Source of the DNA: Micromonospora parastrephiae
Lineage (GTDB): Bacteria; Actinomycetota; Actinomycetes; Mycobacteriales; Micromonosporaceae
DNA: 34,261 bases
NCBI RefSeq assembly: GCF_016802865.1
Contig: NZ_JAEVHM010000045.1
Span: 1 to 34,261 of the forward strand
Reading direction: 5' to 3'
Shown here: piece by piece, positions 1 to 7,371 of the stretch
Layout of the letters: every line of letters begins with the position of its first letter
How positions within the stretch are numbered: the stretch's first letter is position 1
Translations under genes and position numbers: made by a program
The notes under the pieces: model-generated
What the model saw: only the letters and a program-made list of their open reading frames with translations
Database searches by the model: none
What the model was told of the DNA's origin: nothing

Positions 1-213
1 GTCGAAGTCCGTTGTGGTCATGGTCCACTCCATCCGGGGTCACGGGAGGTCTGCTGGGTGGTGGCGGTCAGGTCCAGTGGCGACCAGGCGTCGTCCGGCA
101 CCGCCGAAGATCTGGTCGAAGTCCGTTGTGGTCATGGTCCACTCCATCCGGGGTCACGGGAGGTCTGCTGGGTGGTGGCGGTCAGGTCCAGTGGCGACCA
201 GGCGTCGTCCGGC
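1..213. repeat. 114-bp tandem duplication at the left edge
   Basis: Bases 1-99 recur identically at 115-213, so the period is 114 bp; the 15 bases at 100-114 separate the copies. The second copy holds the last codons and stop of the sugar kinase gene that ends at 132. The first copy repeats that coding end and stop (at 18-20) without the rest of the gene. This is either a recent tandem duplication or an assembly artefact at a contig end. Perfect identity and the position at base 1 make an artefact plausible. Confidence 0.9.
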
Positions 214-1184
214 GCGTCGAGCAGCCCCTCGAACCACGACCAGGGCGGCAGCGACGCGTTGTCGCCGATGCTGCCCAGCGCCTGCGCGGCGACGAGGTGA
301 CCGAGGCGCAGCCGCCGCGTCGGGTCGAGACCGCGCAGCAGCCCGGCGAGGTAGCCACCGGCGAACGCGTCCCCGGCGCCGACGGGCTCCACCACCGTCA
401 CCCGGGGCGCCGGCACGAAGACCGGCGCGGCGTCACGGCCCAACTCGGTGGCGCCCACCGCGCCGTCCTTGACCACCACCGTGCGCGGGCCGGGCAGTAG
501 CCGGCGTACGGCCATCGGGTCGGCGGTGTCCCACAGGGCGTACGCCTCGTCCTGTCCGACGAAGACGAGGTCGCTACGGTCGGCGAGATCGCGCAGCACC
601 GGCGCGGCCCGCTCGACCGGCCAGAGCCGGGCGCGGTGGTTGACGTCGAAGCTGACCAGCGCGTCCGGCAGCGGCCGGTCGGTCACCGCGTGCTCGGCCA
701 GCGCCCGGCAGGAGGCGGAGAGCGCCGGGGTGATGCCGGACAGGTGCAGTACCCGGGCGCCGGCCAGCCCGGGATGAGCCAGGGCCGCCGTGTCCATTCG
801 GGAGGCGGCGGAACCGGCCCGGTAGTAGTGCACGGCGGTTCCCGCCGGGCCGGGGTCCTTGACGTACAGCCCGGTGGGGGCGGCCGGGTCGACCCGCACG
901 TGGTCCACGCGTACACCGGCGGTGGCGACGTGCCGGACGACGGTCCGGCCGAACGGGTCGTCACCGACCCGGCTCACCCACGTCGCCTGGTGCCCGAGCC
1001 GGGCCAGGTAACCGGCCACGTTGGACTCCGCGCCGCCGACCGACACGGCGATCCGTTCGGCGTCCTCCAGCGGCTCGCCGGGCGCCGGGCAGAGCACCAC
1101 CATGGTCTCCCCCACCGTCGCCACCTCGACCGGCGGTGAGCCGGTCGGGACGCTCGGGCGGTCGGGCCGGGGATCGGATGGCAT
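132..1184 (-). CDS. PfkB-family carbohydrate kinase (2-keto-3-deoxygluconate kinase-like)
   Basis: Predicted cytoplasmic ATP-dependent sugar kinase of about 350 residues, the usual size for the ribokinase/PfkB family. The N-terminal part has the GGAESNVAGYLARLG substrate-binding stretch. The C-terminal part has the family signature PVGAGDAFAGG, which contains the anion hole and catalytic aspartate. The overall pattern is closest to 2-keto-3-deoxygluconate kinases, but the substrate cannot be fixed from sequence alone. ATG at 1184 is preferred because GAGGAC lies upstream; a GTG at 1202 in the same frame is the alternative. The 3' end lies inside the tandem duplication, and the stop is at 132-134. 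It is probably a flanking metabolic gene unrelated to the cluster. Confidence 0.88.
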   Translation of the reverse strand: MPSDPRPDRPSVPTGSPPVEVATVGETMVVLCPAPGEPLEDAERIAVSVGGAESNVAGYLARLGHQATWVSRVGDDPFGRTVVRHVATAGVRVDHVRVDPAAPTGLYVKDPGPAGTAVHYYRAGSAASRMDTAALAHPGLAGARVLHLSGITPALSASCRALAEHAVTDRPLPDALVSFDVNHRARLWPVERAAPVLRDLADRSDLVFVGQDEAYALWDTADPMAVRRLLPGPRTVVVKDGAVGATELGRDAAPVFVPAPRVTVVEPVGAGDAFAGGYLAGLLRGLDPTRRLRLGHLVAAQALGSIGDNASLPPWSWFEGLLDAPDDAWSPLDLTATTQQTSRDPGWSGP

Positions 1185-1257
1185 GGGGGCGCACGTCCTC
1201 ACGGGCAGGGGGCCGGGGTGCCACCGAGCCTAGGCGGGGTTGCGTGAGGCGGGCAAG

Positions 1258-1278
1258 CCGTTGCGCTCTCCGCAACGG
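1258..1278 (-). terminator. Hairpin downstream of the S1 protease gene
   Basis: Perfect 8-bp inverted repeat (CCGTTGCG / CGCAACGG) with a 5-nt loop. It lies 2 nt beyond the stop codon of the minus-strand protease gene and upstream of the kinase gene. There is no clear U-tract, as is common in high-GC actinomycetes. A role as terminator is inferred from position. Confidence 0.5.
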
Positions 1279-1280
1279 GG

Positions 1281-2135
1281 TCAGGGCAGGGTCAGCCCAT
1301 ACGCGGCCAGCACCTCCCCGATCGGTTGGTAGTAGCTGGTGCCGCCGGAGGTGCAGTTGCCGCTGCCGCCGGAGAGGATGCCGATGATGGTGCCGGTGGA
1401 CGGCACGTAGAGCGGGCCGCCGCTGTCTCCCGGCTCGGCGCAGATGTTGGTGCGGATCAGGCCGGAGACGACGTTGCCGCCGGCGAAGTTGACGGTCTGG
1501 TTGAGCGCGGTCACGGTGCCGCAGCGAACCCCGGTCGTGGCGCCGCTGCGACACACCGCCTGACCGACGTACGCGTTGCCGGCGCCGTAGATGGGCAGCA
1601 GGCCGGGATAGGTGTAGACCGCGCTGGGGTGGGCGATCCGGCCGGTGTGGCGGATCAGCCCGTAGTCGTTGCTCGGGAAGCTGGTGGCGGTGCGGGTGCC
1701 GAGCACGGTGGTCTGGGCGCTGTCGGCGTACCAGGTGCTGGCGGCGGCGGTGCAGTGCCCGGCGGTGATCACGTAGTAGGTGCTGCCGCTGCGCACGTTC
1801 GCGCCGAGCGAACAGCGACCGCCACCGCCGTAGATGCCCTCCCCGCCGGCGATCAGGGTGCGCAGCGTTCCGGGCTCGCGGCGCAGCAGCGCGCCGGCCC
1901 GGTCGGCAACCGCCCGCAGTGCCGTCAGTTCGGCGGGGGCCACGGTGTCGTCGACGGTGAGGGTCATCCGGCCGATGGTCGGGTCGAGGCCCCAGGCGGT
2001 GCCCGCCGTGCGGACCCCGGCCAGCACGGCGGCCGGGTCGGCGGCGGCCCGGTCGGGGACGGCGGCCTGCGCGGCGCCGGGCGCGACGAGCAAGAGGGTG
2101 GTCAGGACGAGGGCGACGAGCGGGGAGCGGCGCAT
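1281..2135 (-). CDS. Secreted S1-family (streptogrisin-like) serine protease
   Basis: A 284-residue secreted chymotrypsin-fold protease. Residues 1-25 form a signal peptide: MRRSP, a hydrophobic stretch, then an AQA-type cleavage site. Residues of about 26-94 form a short propeptide, and the mature enzyme starts near IAGGEG at about 95. The catalytic triad is visible as His127 (TAGHC), Asp157 (NDYGL) and Ser238 (PGDSGGPL). Cysteines near 108/128, 195/205 and in the C-terminal part fit the disulfides of the streptogrisin/alpha-lytic group. The start is supported by GGAGG 5 nt upstream. ATG starts further upstream in the frame would bury the signal peptide. It is probably an extracellular peptidase of the flank, not part of the biosynthesis. 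Confidence 0.92.
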   Translation of the reverse strand: MRRSPLVALVLTTLLLVAPGAAQAAVPDRAAADPAAVLAGVRTAGTAWGLDPTIGRMTLTVDDTVAPAELTALRAVADRAGALLRREPGTLRTLIAGGEGIYGGGGRCSLGANVRSGSTYYVITAGHCTAAASTWYADSAQTTVLGTRTATSFPSNDYGLIRHTGRIAHPSAVYTYPGLLPIYGAGNAYVGQAVCRSGATTGVRCGTVTALNQTVNFAGGNVVSGLIRTNICAEPGDSGGPLYVPSTGTIIGILSGGSGNCTSGGTSYYQPIGEVLAAYGLTLP

Positions 2136-2304
2136 CCGAACCTCCGCAAAGATCGAGATTGGTGGATGAGTCAAGCATCGCCCGGCGTCCGACACCGTGG
2201 CAACCTCGGGCCGCCCTCTTCTCCGGCCTGCGGGAATCGCCGATCCGCAGACGGGCCGCGCCGGTGCCGCCGATAATCCTCGGAGACACGGCGGGAGGCC
2301 GGGC

Positions 2305-3477
2305 ATGACCACCGGAGGCACCGCAGCGCTGGTACGCCGGCCGGACGGGTCGGCCCGGGCCACGCTGCTGGAGCTGCTCTTCGACGTGGTCTTCGTGGCG
2401 GCGCTCGCGCTGGTCTCCACGCTGGTGGCCGACCGCGACTCGTGGTCCGACGCCGCGACGGTGCTGCTGATGCTGACGGCGATCTGGTGGACCTGGTCGG
2501 TCACCTCGACCACGACCGAGTTCTACGACCCGCAGCAGCGCCCGATCCAGGCCATCCTGATGGTGGCCATGGTCGGGTCGGTGGCAATGGCGGCCGCGCT
2601 GCCGATGGTCTCCGCCGGGCACGCGATCGTCTTCGCGCTCGCGTACGTCATCACCCACGTGGTACGCGGCGTCGTCCTGGTCAGCACGCTGCACCGGCAG
2701 CGACACCGGGCGGCCATGGCCCGCGCCTCACGGTTCCTGTTCTGGTTCGTGGTCTCGGGCGTCCTCTGGATCACCGGCGCGCTGACCGGCACGGCGAACT
2801 GGGGGCTCTGGACCCTCGCCATCGCCACCGACCTGGTCTCGGCCGCCCTGCGCTACCCCACCCCCTGGCTGGGCCGGGTGCCCATCGACCAGTACGCGCG
2901 GACCACCGCGCACCTGGGCGAGCGGTACCAGCAGTTTGTCATCCTGGCCCTCGGCGACATCATCCTGATACCCACCCTGGAGGTCAGCCGGGCCGGTTTC
3001 GATCGTCTCCGGGTCGGTGGCCTGCTCTGCGCGTTCGCCACCATGCTGCTGCTCTGGCAGATCTACGTCTTACGGGCCGGTGAACTGCTGGAGGCGAAGG
3101 GGGACCGCCCGTCCCGCGTGGCCCCGTACACCCACCTGGTGATGCTGGTCGGCGTGGTGGGTACGGCGGCTGCCTTCGACCTGGTCGTCAACCGGCCGGA
3201 CGGAACGACACCGACGCGGTGGCTGATGCTGATCATCGGCGGGCCGGTGCTGTTCGTGCTCGGCCGCGCCCTGTTCACCGTGCTCCTGTCCTCCGCCGTG
3301 CCGTGGCGGCGAACGGCGTGGCAGCTGCTGCCCCTGCTGGTGCTGCCCTGGGCCGGGGGCTGGCCGCCGGTGCTGGTCAGCGCGATCGCCGTACTCGGGC
3401 TGGCCGGTCACGCGCTGATCCCCGGCGGGCGCCGGGAGACCGTGCCGGGGCTGAGCCTGCGGCGGCCCGGTGACTGA
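2305..3477 (+). CDS. LtrA-family (low temperature requirement A) membrane protein
   Basis: A 390-residue polytopic membrane protein. The N-terminal signature ([20 protein letters not shown]) matches the ELFFDLVFVFA motif of the bacterial low-temperature-requirement A family. About ten hydrophobic segments follow through the whole length. The conserved [17 protein letters not shown] stretch, in the position of the family's GERxxLFxIIxLGE motif, lies near residue 210. The biochemical role of the family is not established. The start is the ATG preceded by GGGAGG; upstream in-frame codons overlap the divergent protease promoter region. It is convergent with the nucleosidase gene, with stop codons only 9 bases apart. 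Confidence 0.88.
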   Translation: MTTGGTAALVRRPDGSARATLLELLFDVVFVAALALVSTLVADRDSWSDAATVLLMLTAIWWTWSVTSTTTEFYDPQQRPIQAILMVAMVGSVAMAAALPMVSAGHAIVFALAYVITHVVRGVVLVSTLHRQRHRAAMARASRFLFWFVVSGVLWITGALTGTANWGLWTLAIATDLVSAALRYPTPWLGRVPIDQYARTTAHLGERYQQFVILALGDIILIPTLEVSRAGFDRLRVGGLLCAFATMLLLWQIYVLRAGELLEAKGDRPSRVAPYTHLVMLVGVVGTAAAFDLVVNRPDGTTPTRWLMLIIGGPVLFVLGRALFTVLLSSAVPWRRTAWQLLPLLVLPWAGGWPPVLVSAIAVLGLAGHALIPGGRRETVPGLSLRRPGD

Positions 3478-3490
3478 CCCCGACGGTCAG
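3474..3490. terminator. Small bidirectional hairpin between convergent stops
   Basis: A 6-bp inverted repeat (CTGACC / GGTCAG) with a 5-nt loop spans both stop codons of the convergent LtrA and nucleosidase genes. The stem is short, so a terminator function is only suggested by position. Confidence 0.3.
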
Positions 3491-4059
3491 GCGACGTGCC
3501 GGGCGGCCCACTCGGCGAGGTCCCGGGCGCAGGCGTCCACCGACTCCCGCCAGGTCCGGGCCGCACCCTCCCCCGCCTCGTCGCTGACCTGCTTGATCAG
3601 CCGGCACGGCACGCCGGCCTGCGCGGCGGCCCACGCCACCGCGTACCCCTCCATGTCGACCAGGTCGGCGCGCTGCGCCAACCGGTCCCGGGCCGCGTCG
3701 TCGGCCACGAACGTGTCACCGGTGGCCAGCACCGCGCCCTCGGTAGCCAGCGACAACGGCGCCCCGTACGTCTCGCCGGTGAGCGTGCGCAGCAGGTCGG
3801 TGTCCAGGTCGTGTTGGAGCACGGTGGCGACCTCGTGGATGCCCGCCCACCCGGGGCGCAGCGCCCCGGCCGTGCCCAGGTTCAGCAGCAGGCTGGGGCG
3901 CGGCCCCGCAGCAAGCACCGCGGCGACCGCGCTGGCGGCGTTCACCTTGCCCATGCCGGTGAGCAGCACCGGCAGCTCGGGCGGCAGGTAGCGGGCCTCC
4001 TCCCCGACGGCGAGGACCACCAACGGACGATCGGCGCGGACCGTACCCCGAAGAATCAC
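3487..4059 (-). CDS. Nucleoside phosphorylase-fold nucleosidase (MTA/SAH nucleosidase-like)
   Basis: About 190 residues of the PNP/UDP phosphorylase fold. Visible signatures are LTGMGKVNAAS (N-terminal glycine-rich strand), LLNLGTAGALR, and DMEGYAVAWAA followed by IKQVSDEAGEG. The Glu of the ME motif and the Asp of the SD motif match the ribose-contact and catalytic residues of 5'-methylthioadenosine/S-adenosylhomocysteine nucleosidases. It probably cleaves the N-glycosidic bond of an adenine nucleoside such as MTA or SAH. That would also salvage SAH from methyltransferases, but no link to the cluster is shown. The GTG at 4059 is chosen because homology begins at ILRGTV; the preceding in-frame 33 residues are low-complexity. 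No strong ribosome site is visible. Confidence 0.82.
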   Translation of the reverse strand: MILRGTVRADRPLVVLAVGEEARYLPPELPVLLTGMGKVNAASAVAAVLAAGPRPSLLLNLGTAGALRPGWAGIHEVATVLQHDLDTDLLRTLTGETYGAPLSLATEGAVLATGDTFVADDAARDRLAQRADLVDMEGYAVAWAAAQAGVPCRLIKQVSDEAGEGAARTWRESVDACARDLAEWAARHVA

Positions 4060-4120
4060 CGGAGCATCGTACGAGTCCGACGCTCCTGGCTGGTCGCCAG
4101 CCCGCCGTGGACCGGGTCGT

Positions 4121-4597
4121 TCAGTGGGTGGACCGGACGCCGACGACCTGGCCTCCACTGGTCTCCCCGGTCGGGCGGAACCCGAGCTTCAGGTAGAACC
4201 GCTCCGGACCGTCCGTCCCCGGCTCCCACGTCGTGTAGACACGGTCGTGCCCACGTTCGCGAGCCTCCTCGCGGACGGCCCGCACCGCGAAGCGGCCGTA
4301 CCCCCGCCCCTGGTGCTCGGCGGCGATGTTCAGCCGCCACAGGCCCGAACGCAGGCCGTCGGGCCGGTCCGGGTCCCACACGATGTCGAAGAAGCCCATC
4401 AGGAAGCCGACGACCTCGTCACCGTCGACGATCAGACGTGGCCAGGCGACAGCGGGCTGCGCGTACGCCTCCGCGAGCGACCAGGCGACCGGAGACACGA
4501 ACCGCTCCTGGTCCGGTCGCACGGTCAGCCCACACGCGACGCGCACGTTGTCCGGGGTGACCTTCACCAGTCGCGGCACGGCAACCATCCTGTTCAT
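4121..4597 (-). CDS. GNAT-family N-acetyltransferase
   Basis: About 158 residues forming one GNAT domain. The acetyl-CoA binding motif A is seen as LNIAAEHQGRGYGRFAVRAVREEA (core QGRGYG). The C-terminal ERFYLKLGFRPTGE is typical of motif B. The pattern resembles the BltD/PaiA-like small-molecule or polyamine acetyltransferases, but the substrate is unknown. Start choice is uncertain: ATG at 4597 (MNRMVAVPRLVKV) fits the domain boundary, ATG at 4648 would add 17 residues, and neither has a strong ribosome site. It lies just downstream of the PKS operon on the same strand but is probably a flanking gene. Confidence 0.8.
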   Translation of the reverse strand: MNRMVAVPRLVKVTPDNVRVACGLTVRPDQERFVSPVAWSLAEAYAQPAVAWPRLIVDGDEVVGFLMGFFDIVWDPDRPDGLRSGLWRLNIAAEHQGRGYGRFAVRAVREEARERGHDRVYTTWEPGTDGPERFYLKLGFRPTGETSGGQVVGVRSTH

Positions 4598-4663
4598 CGA
4601 CCGACCGTCACTCGGCCCCGCATCGTACGCGGTGGCGCCGAACGTCATGGCCGGCCGTCGACG

Positions 4664-5398
4664 TCAGCCACACCCTCCCGCGTGGCCGCCGTCGGTGGAC
4701 GGAACGCCGCTGGTGGCAGTCACCGACGCCTCGTCCCGGACGTGATCGTCCGCCTCCTTCGTAACCGGCCCGGATCGGCCGCGGAGAGCCGCGACGGCCT
4801 GCGTCAGCCGGTCCAGGCCCCAGAAGGCATCGCGGTCGACCACGAAGAACGGCACCCCGAAGGCGCCGGCCCGTCCGGCCGCCGCCAGCGCCGCCGCGCC
4901 CTCCTTGCGGACCACCGGATCATTGGCCACGTCCGCGACACCGGGGAGCCCGATCTCGGCACCGATGGCGTCGATGGTGGCGGGATCGGAGATGTCCCGG
5001 CCCTCCTGCCAGCGCGCCTGGTACACCCGGTCGACGTAACGGCGGGCGACGCCCTGCCGTTCCGCCGCGAAGAACGGCAGGTGCGAGACCTCCCAGTGCG
5101 GATCCCGGTCCACCGGCCACGTCATCTCCAGGTTCCGCTCCCGGCTGAGCCGGCGGATGTCCCGCAGGATGTACAGGTGTTTGGCGCGCGACATCGGCGA
5201 GTAGTCGAACCGGCCGCCCTGCTCCGCGATGAGCCGGGACGTCGCTTCGTCCGGTTCCCAGAACGGCAGCCAGCGCATCGCGTCGGCCGCGTCGGGATAC
5301 CGGTCCCGCAGGTCCAGATAGGTCAGCCAGGAGTACGGGCTGCGGAACGAGAAGAAGAAGGTCGCCGGACGTCGGCTCGTACCCCGTTGCTGCGGCAT
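4664..5398 (-). CDS. DsbA-like / 2-hydroxychromene-2-carboxylate isomerase-family protein
   Basis: A 244-residue thioredoxin-fold protein of the HCCA isomerase/GST-kappa group. The N-terminus has FFFSFRSPYSWL, where the CxxC of DsbA is replaced by a serine-containing turn. The C-terminal part has the cis-proline loop GVPFFVVDRDAFWGLDRL, a family hallmark. Family members catalyse glutathione-dependent or related cis-trans isomerization. As the last gene of the type II PKS operon, it is a good candidate for making a Z double bond in the enzyme-bound polyene, for instance to allow later ring closure; this is inference. The start has GGAGGGG at 4 nt spacing. The last ~25 residues are low-complexity and not part of the fold. 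Confidence 0.85.
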   Translation of the reverse strand: MPQQRGTSRRPATFFFSFRSPYSWLTYLDLRDRYPDAADAMRWLPFWEPDEATSRLIAEQGGRFDYSPMSRAKHLYILRDIRRLSRERNLEMTWPVDRDPHWEVSHLPFFAAERQGVARRYVDRVYQARWQEGRDISDPATIDAIGAEIGLPGVADVANDPVVRKEGAAALAAAGRAGAFGVPFFVVDRDAFWGLDRLTQAVAALRGRSGPVTKEADDHVRDEASVTATSGVPSTDGGHAGGCG

Positions 5399-5430
5399 GG
5401 TCCCCTCCGAATGCTGGTGGTCCGGCCCGG

Positions 5431-6175
5431 TCAGACGGTGATTCCCCCGTCCACCTGGAACACCTGACCGGTGATGTAACGGGCCTGGTCGGAGACGAGA
5501 AAGGAGACCAGGTCGGCGACGTCCTCGGGCTGGCCGAAGCGGCCGAGCGGGATCTGACGCCGCATCTGGGCGCGCACCTTCTCGGGCAGGTCCGTGGTCA
5601 TGTCGGTTTCGATGAACCCGGGCGCCACCACGTTCGCCCGGATGCCGTACCGCCCGACCTCCTTGGCCACCGACCGGGTGAAGCCGATGATGCCGGCCTT
5701 GGCGGCGGCGTAGTTCGCCTGCGTGGCGTTGCCGTAGACGCCGGCGACCGAGGACAGCGTGACGATCCGGCCGCTGCGCCGCTTCATCATGGAGAAGATG
5801 GCCGCCCGGCAGACGTGGTAGGTGCCGTCGAGGTTGACCTGGCGGACATCGCGCCACTCCTCGTCGGACATCATCACCAGCGGGCGGTCCCGGACGATGC
5901 CGGCGGAGGTGACGACCGCCGCCAGGGGGCAACTCGTTCTCCGCACCCGCCACGAACTCGCGCACCGCGTCGCCGTCGGCCACGTCGACCTGCGCCGCGA
6001 AGACCCTCGCCCCGCTCGCCTCGGCGGCCTTGGCCAGCTCCTCGGCGGTCTCGCGCCGCTGCCGGTAGCAGAAGGCCACGTCGAAGCCGTCGGCCGCCAG
6101 GCGGTGGACCACCGCCCGCCCGATACCCCGCGAACCCCCACTGACCAGCGCGACGGGTCGTTCCGGTGTGGTCAT
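5431..6175 (-). CDS. FabG-type 3-ketoacyl-ACP reductase, one-base frameshift
   Basis: Short-chain dehydrogenase that would reduce the 3-keto group of the growing ACP-bound chain with NADPH. Residues 1-80 show the Rossmann motif [11 protein letters not shown] in the frame starting at ATG 6175. From about residue 82 homology continues in another frame, with [12 protein letters not shown], the catalytic Ser (TLSSVAG) and YAAAK, ending in [12 protein letters not shown]. The shift sits at a run of five G (5925-5929, plus strand). Removing one G gives a continuous 247-residue FabG, the normal family length. As sequenced the product would be truncated, so either the base is an error or the gene is broken. 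The start lies 1 nt after the upstream dehydratase stop. Confidence 0.87.
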
Positions 6176-6176
6176 C

Positions 6177-6698
6177 TCAGCGCCCCCCGTCGGTGCCGGT
6201 CGACACGGTGCCGCCGGGGACCAGGTCGGCCACCGGCCGCAGCGCCACGACGAAATGGCCGATCTCCATCACGGTCTCGCCCCCCACCAGGGTCTCGCCG
6301 GCCAGGATCGCCGTGTCACCCACGGCGCGGACCATCCGCACCCGGTGCTCCAGTACGCTGCCCGGCCGCACCGGGCGCAGGAACCGCACCCGCTCGATGG
6401 CGCCCGCCAGGTCGATCCGTCCGGACCGCACGTCCGACGTCGGGTGGTCCCAGGCGGCCAGCAGCACGGCCGCCTGCCCCCAGGACTCGACCAGCAGCAT
6501 CGACGGATACTCCAGCTCGCTGGCGGGTTGGTCCGGTCCGAGATGGCCGTAGCAGGGTTCGTTGGCGCTCACGGCCTTGCGCGCCGAGAGGTGGTGTCCG
6601 GTGACCACCTCGGTGACCTGGTCGACCAGCAGGACGGGAAAGCGGTGCGGGATGACACGTGTCACCTCGGTCGCCTCCGCCACCACGCTCGCCGTCAT
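6177..6698 (-). CDS. FabZ-like hotdog dehydratase (DH-A)
   Basis: 173-residue hotdog-fold protein, predicted 3-hydroxyacyl-ACP dehydratase. It has the FabZ-type N-terminal motif VIPHRFPVLLVDQV. The central helix region CYGHLG and YPSMLLVESWGQAAVLL carries a His and a Glu in the positions of the FabZ catalytic pair. Its ATG overlaps the stop of the second hotdog protein by 4 nt, so the two are translationally coupled. In characterised highly reducing type II PKSs the active dehydratase is a heterodimer of two such proteins. That is the likely arrangement here, each turn leaving a trans double bond. Confidence 0.85.
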   Translation of the reverse strand: MTASVVAEATEVTRVIPHRFPVLLVDQVTEVVTGHHLSARKAVSANEPCYGHLGPDQPASELEYPSMLLVESWGQAAVLLAAWDHPTSDVRSGRIDLAGAIERVRFLRPVRPGSVLEHRVRMVRAVGDTAILAGETLVGGETVMEIGHFVVALRPVADLVPGGTVSTGTDGGR

Positions 6699-7111
6699 TC
6701 GTCCTCCTCGTAGCGCAGCCGGATCTCCGCGACCGACCCACCCGGACCCCGCACCACGGCGTGGCAGTTCAGCCCGCGCTCGTCCCGGGCGAGGGTCAGC
6801 TCGTAGTCCAACCGGTCCCCGGGCCACACCGGGGACCGGAACCGGCATCGGTTGATGTGCGACAGCCGGGACGCGTGCGCGTCCGTCACGGTCGCGGTGA
6901 CCACCCGCTGCACCACGTCGATCAGGCAGACGCCCGGCACGATCGGCAGCCCGGGGAAGTGCCCGGCCAGCAGCGGCAGGTCGGCCGGGACCTCGACGTT
7001 GAACCAGACGCGGTCGTCGACGCTGCGGACCTCGATGGGCGTCAGCCCCAGGCGGCTCGGGGGCAGCGTGGGCAGGACCGCCTGCGATGGTGTCCGAAGC
7101 CCGGCGGTCAT
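6695..7111 (-). CDS. Hotdog dehydratase partner (DH-B)
   Basis: 138-residue single hotdog domain. The motif LLAGHFPGLPIVPGVCLIDVVQ aligns with the FabZ/FabA active-site region: the His of GHFPG is present, but the Glu usually found in the following helix is Asp (LID). This asymmetric residue set suggests it pairs with DH-A, immediately downstream, to form one composite active site. Which subunit supplies which residue is inference. The start overlaps the ACP stop by 4 nt. The last residues (RLRYEEDE) close the domain without extension. Confidence 0.82.
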   Translation of the reverse strand: MTAGLRTPSQAVLPTLPPSRLGLTPIEVRSVDDRVWFNVEVPADLPLLAGHFPGLPIVPGVCLIDVVQRVVTATVTDAHASRLSHINRCRFRSPVWPGDRLDYELTLARDERGLNCHAVVRGPGGSVAEIRLRYEEDE

Positions 7112-7371
7112 GGCTGTCCGCCCAGCTTCTCCGTCAGCAGGCGGCAGGTCTTGTTCAGGCTCGTCACCTCGACGAGTTCGTTCTCCTGCATCCGGACGCC
7201 GTACTTCTTCTCCAGCCGTACGGTGATCTCCAGCGCCATCAGCGAGTCGACTCCGAGGTCGTCGACGAAGTTCGCGTCGTCGGTGATCTCCTCGCTGTCG
7301 ATGTCGAGGATCTCCGCCAGGGTCTCCCGCAGATCCTCCTTGTCGACCAGGCCGGTGCTGTTCTCCGTCAT
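7108..7371 (-). CDS. Acyl carrier protein (ACP-1)
   Basis: 87-residue stand-alone carrier protein. The phosphopantetheine attachment site is Ser43 in DDLGVDSLMALE. The acidic helical pattern (EDLRETLAEILDIDSEEIT) is typical of type II ACPs. It carries the growing chain through KS, KR and DH steps. The start has GGAGAGGAG upstream and overlaps the KS-like stop. It differs clearly from ACP-2 of the same operon (HGADSLRAIE), so the two may serve different KS pairs, or one may be a loading or hand-over carrier. Confidence 0.93.
   Translation of the reverse strand: MTENSTGLVDKEDLRETLAEILDIDSEEITDDANFVDDLGVDSLMALEITVRLEKKYGVRMQENELVEVTSLNKTCRLLTEKLGGQP

Noticed and set aside
961..2706. Long minus-strand open frame overlapping protease and kinase genes
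   Set aside because: Low-complexity Arg/His/Pro translation; the protease with signal peptide and catalytic triad occupies another frame of the same strand.
4664..6175. A single 503-residue ketoreductase-isomerase fusion
   Set aside because: Only residues 1-80 match a ketoreductase. The middle is arginine/proline-rich out-of-frame sequence caused by the frameshift at 5925-5929, and the isomerase has its own ribosome site and ATG at 5398.
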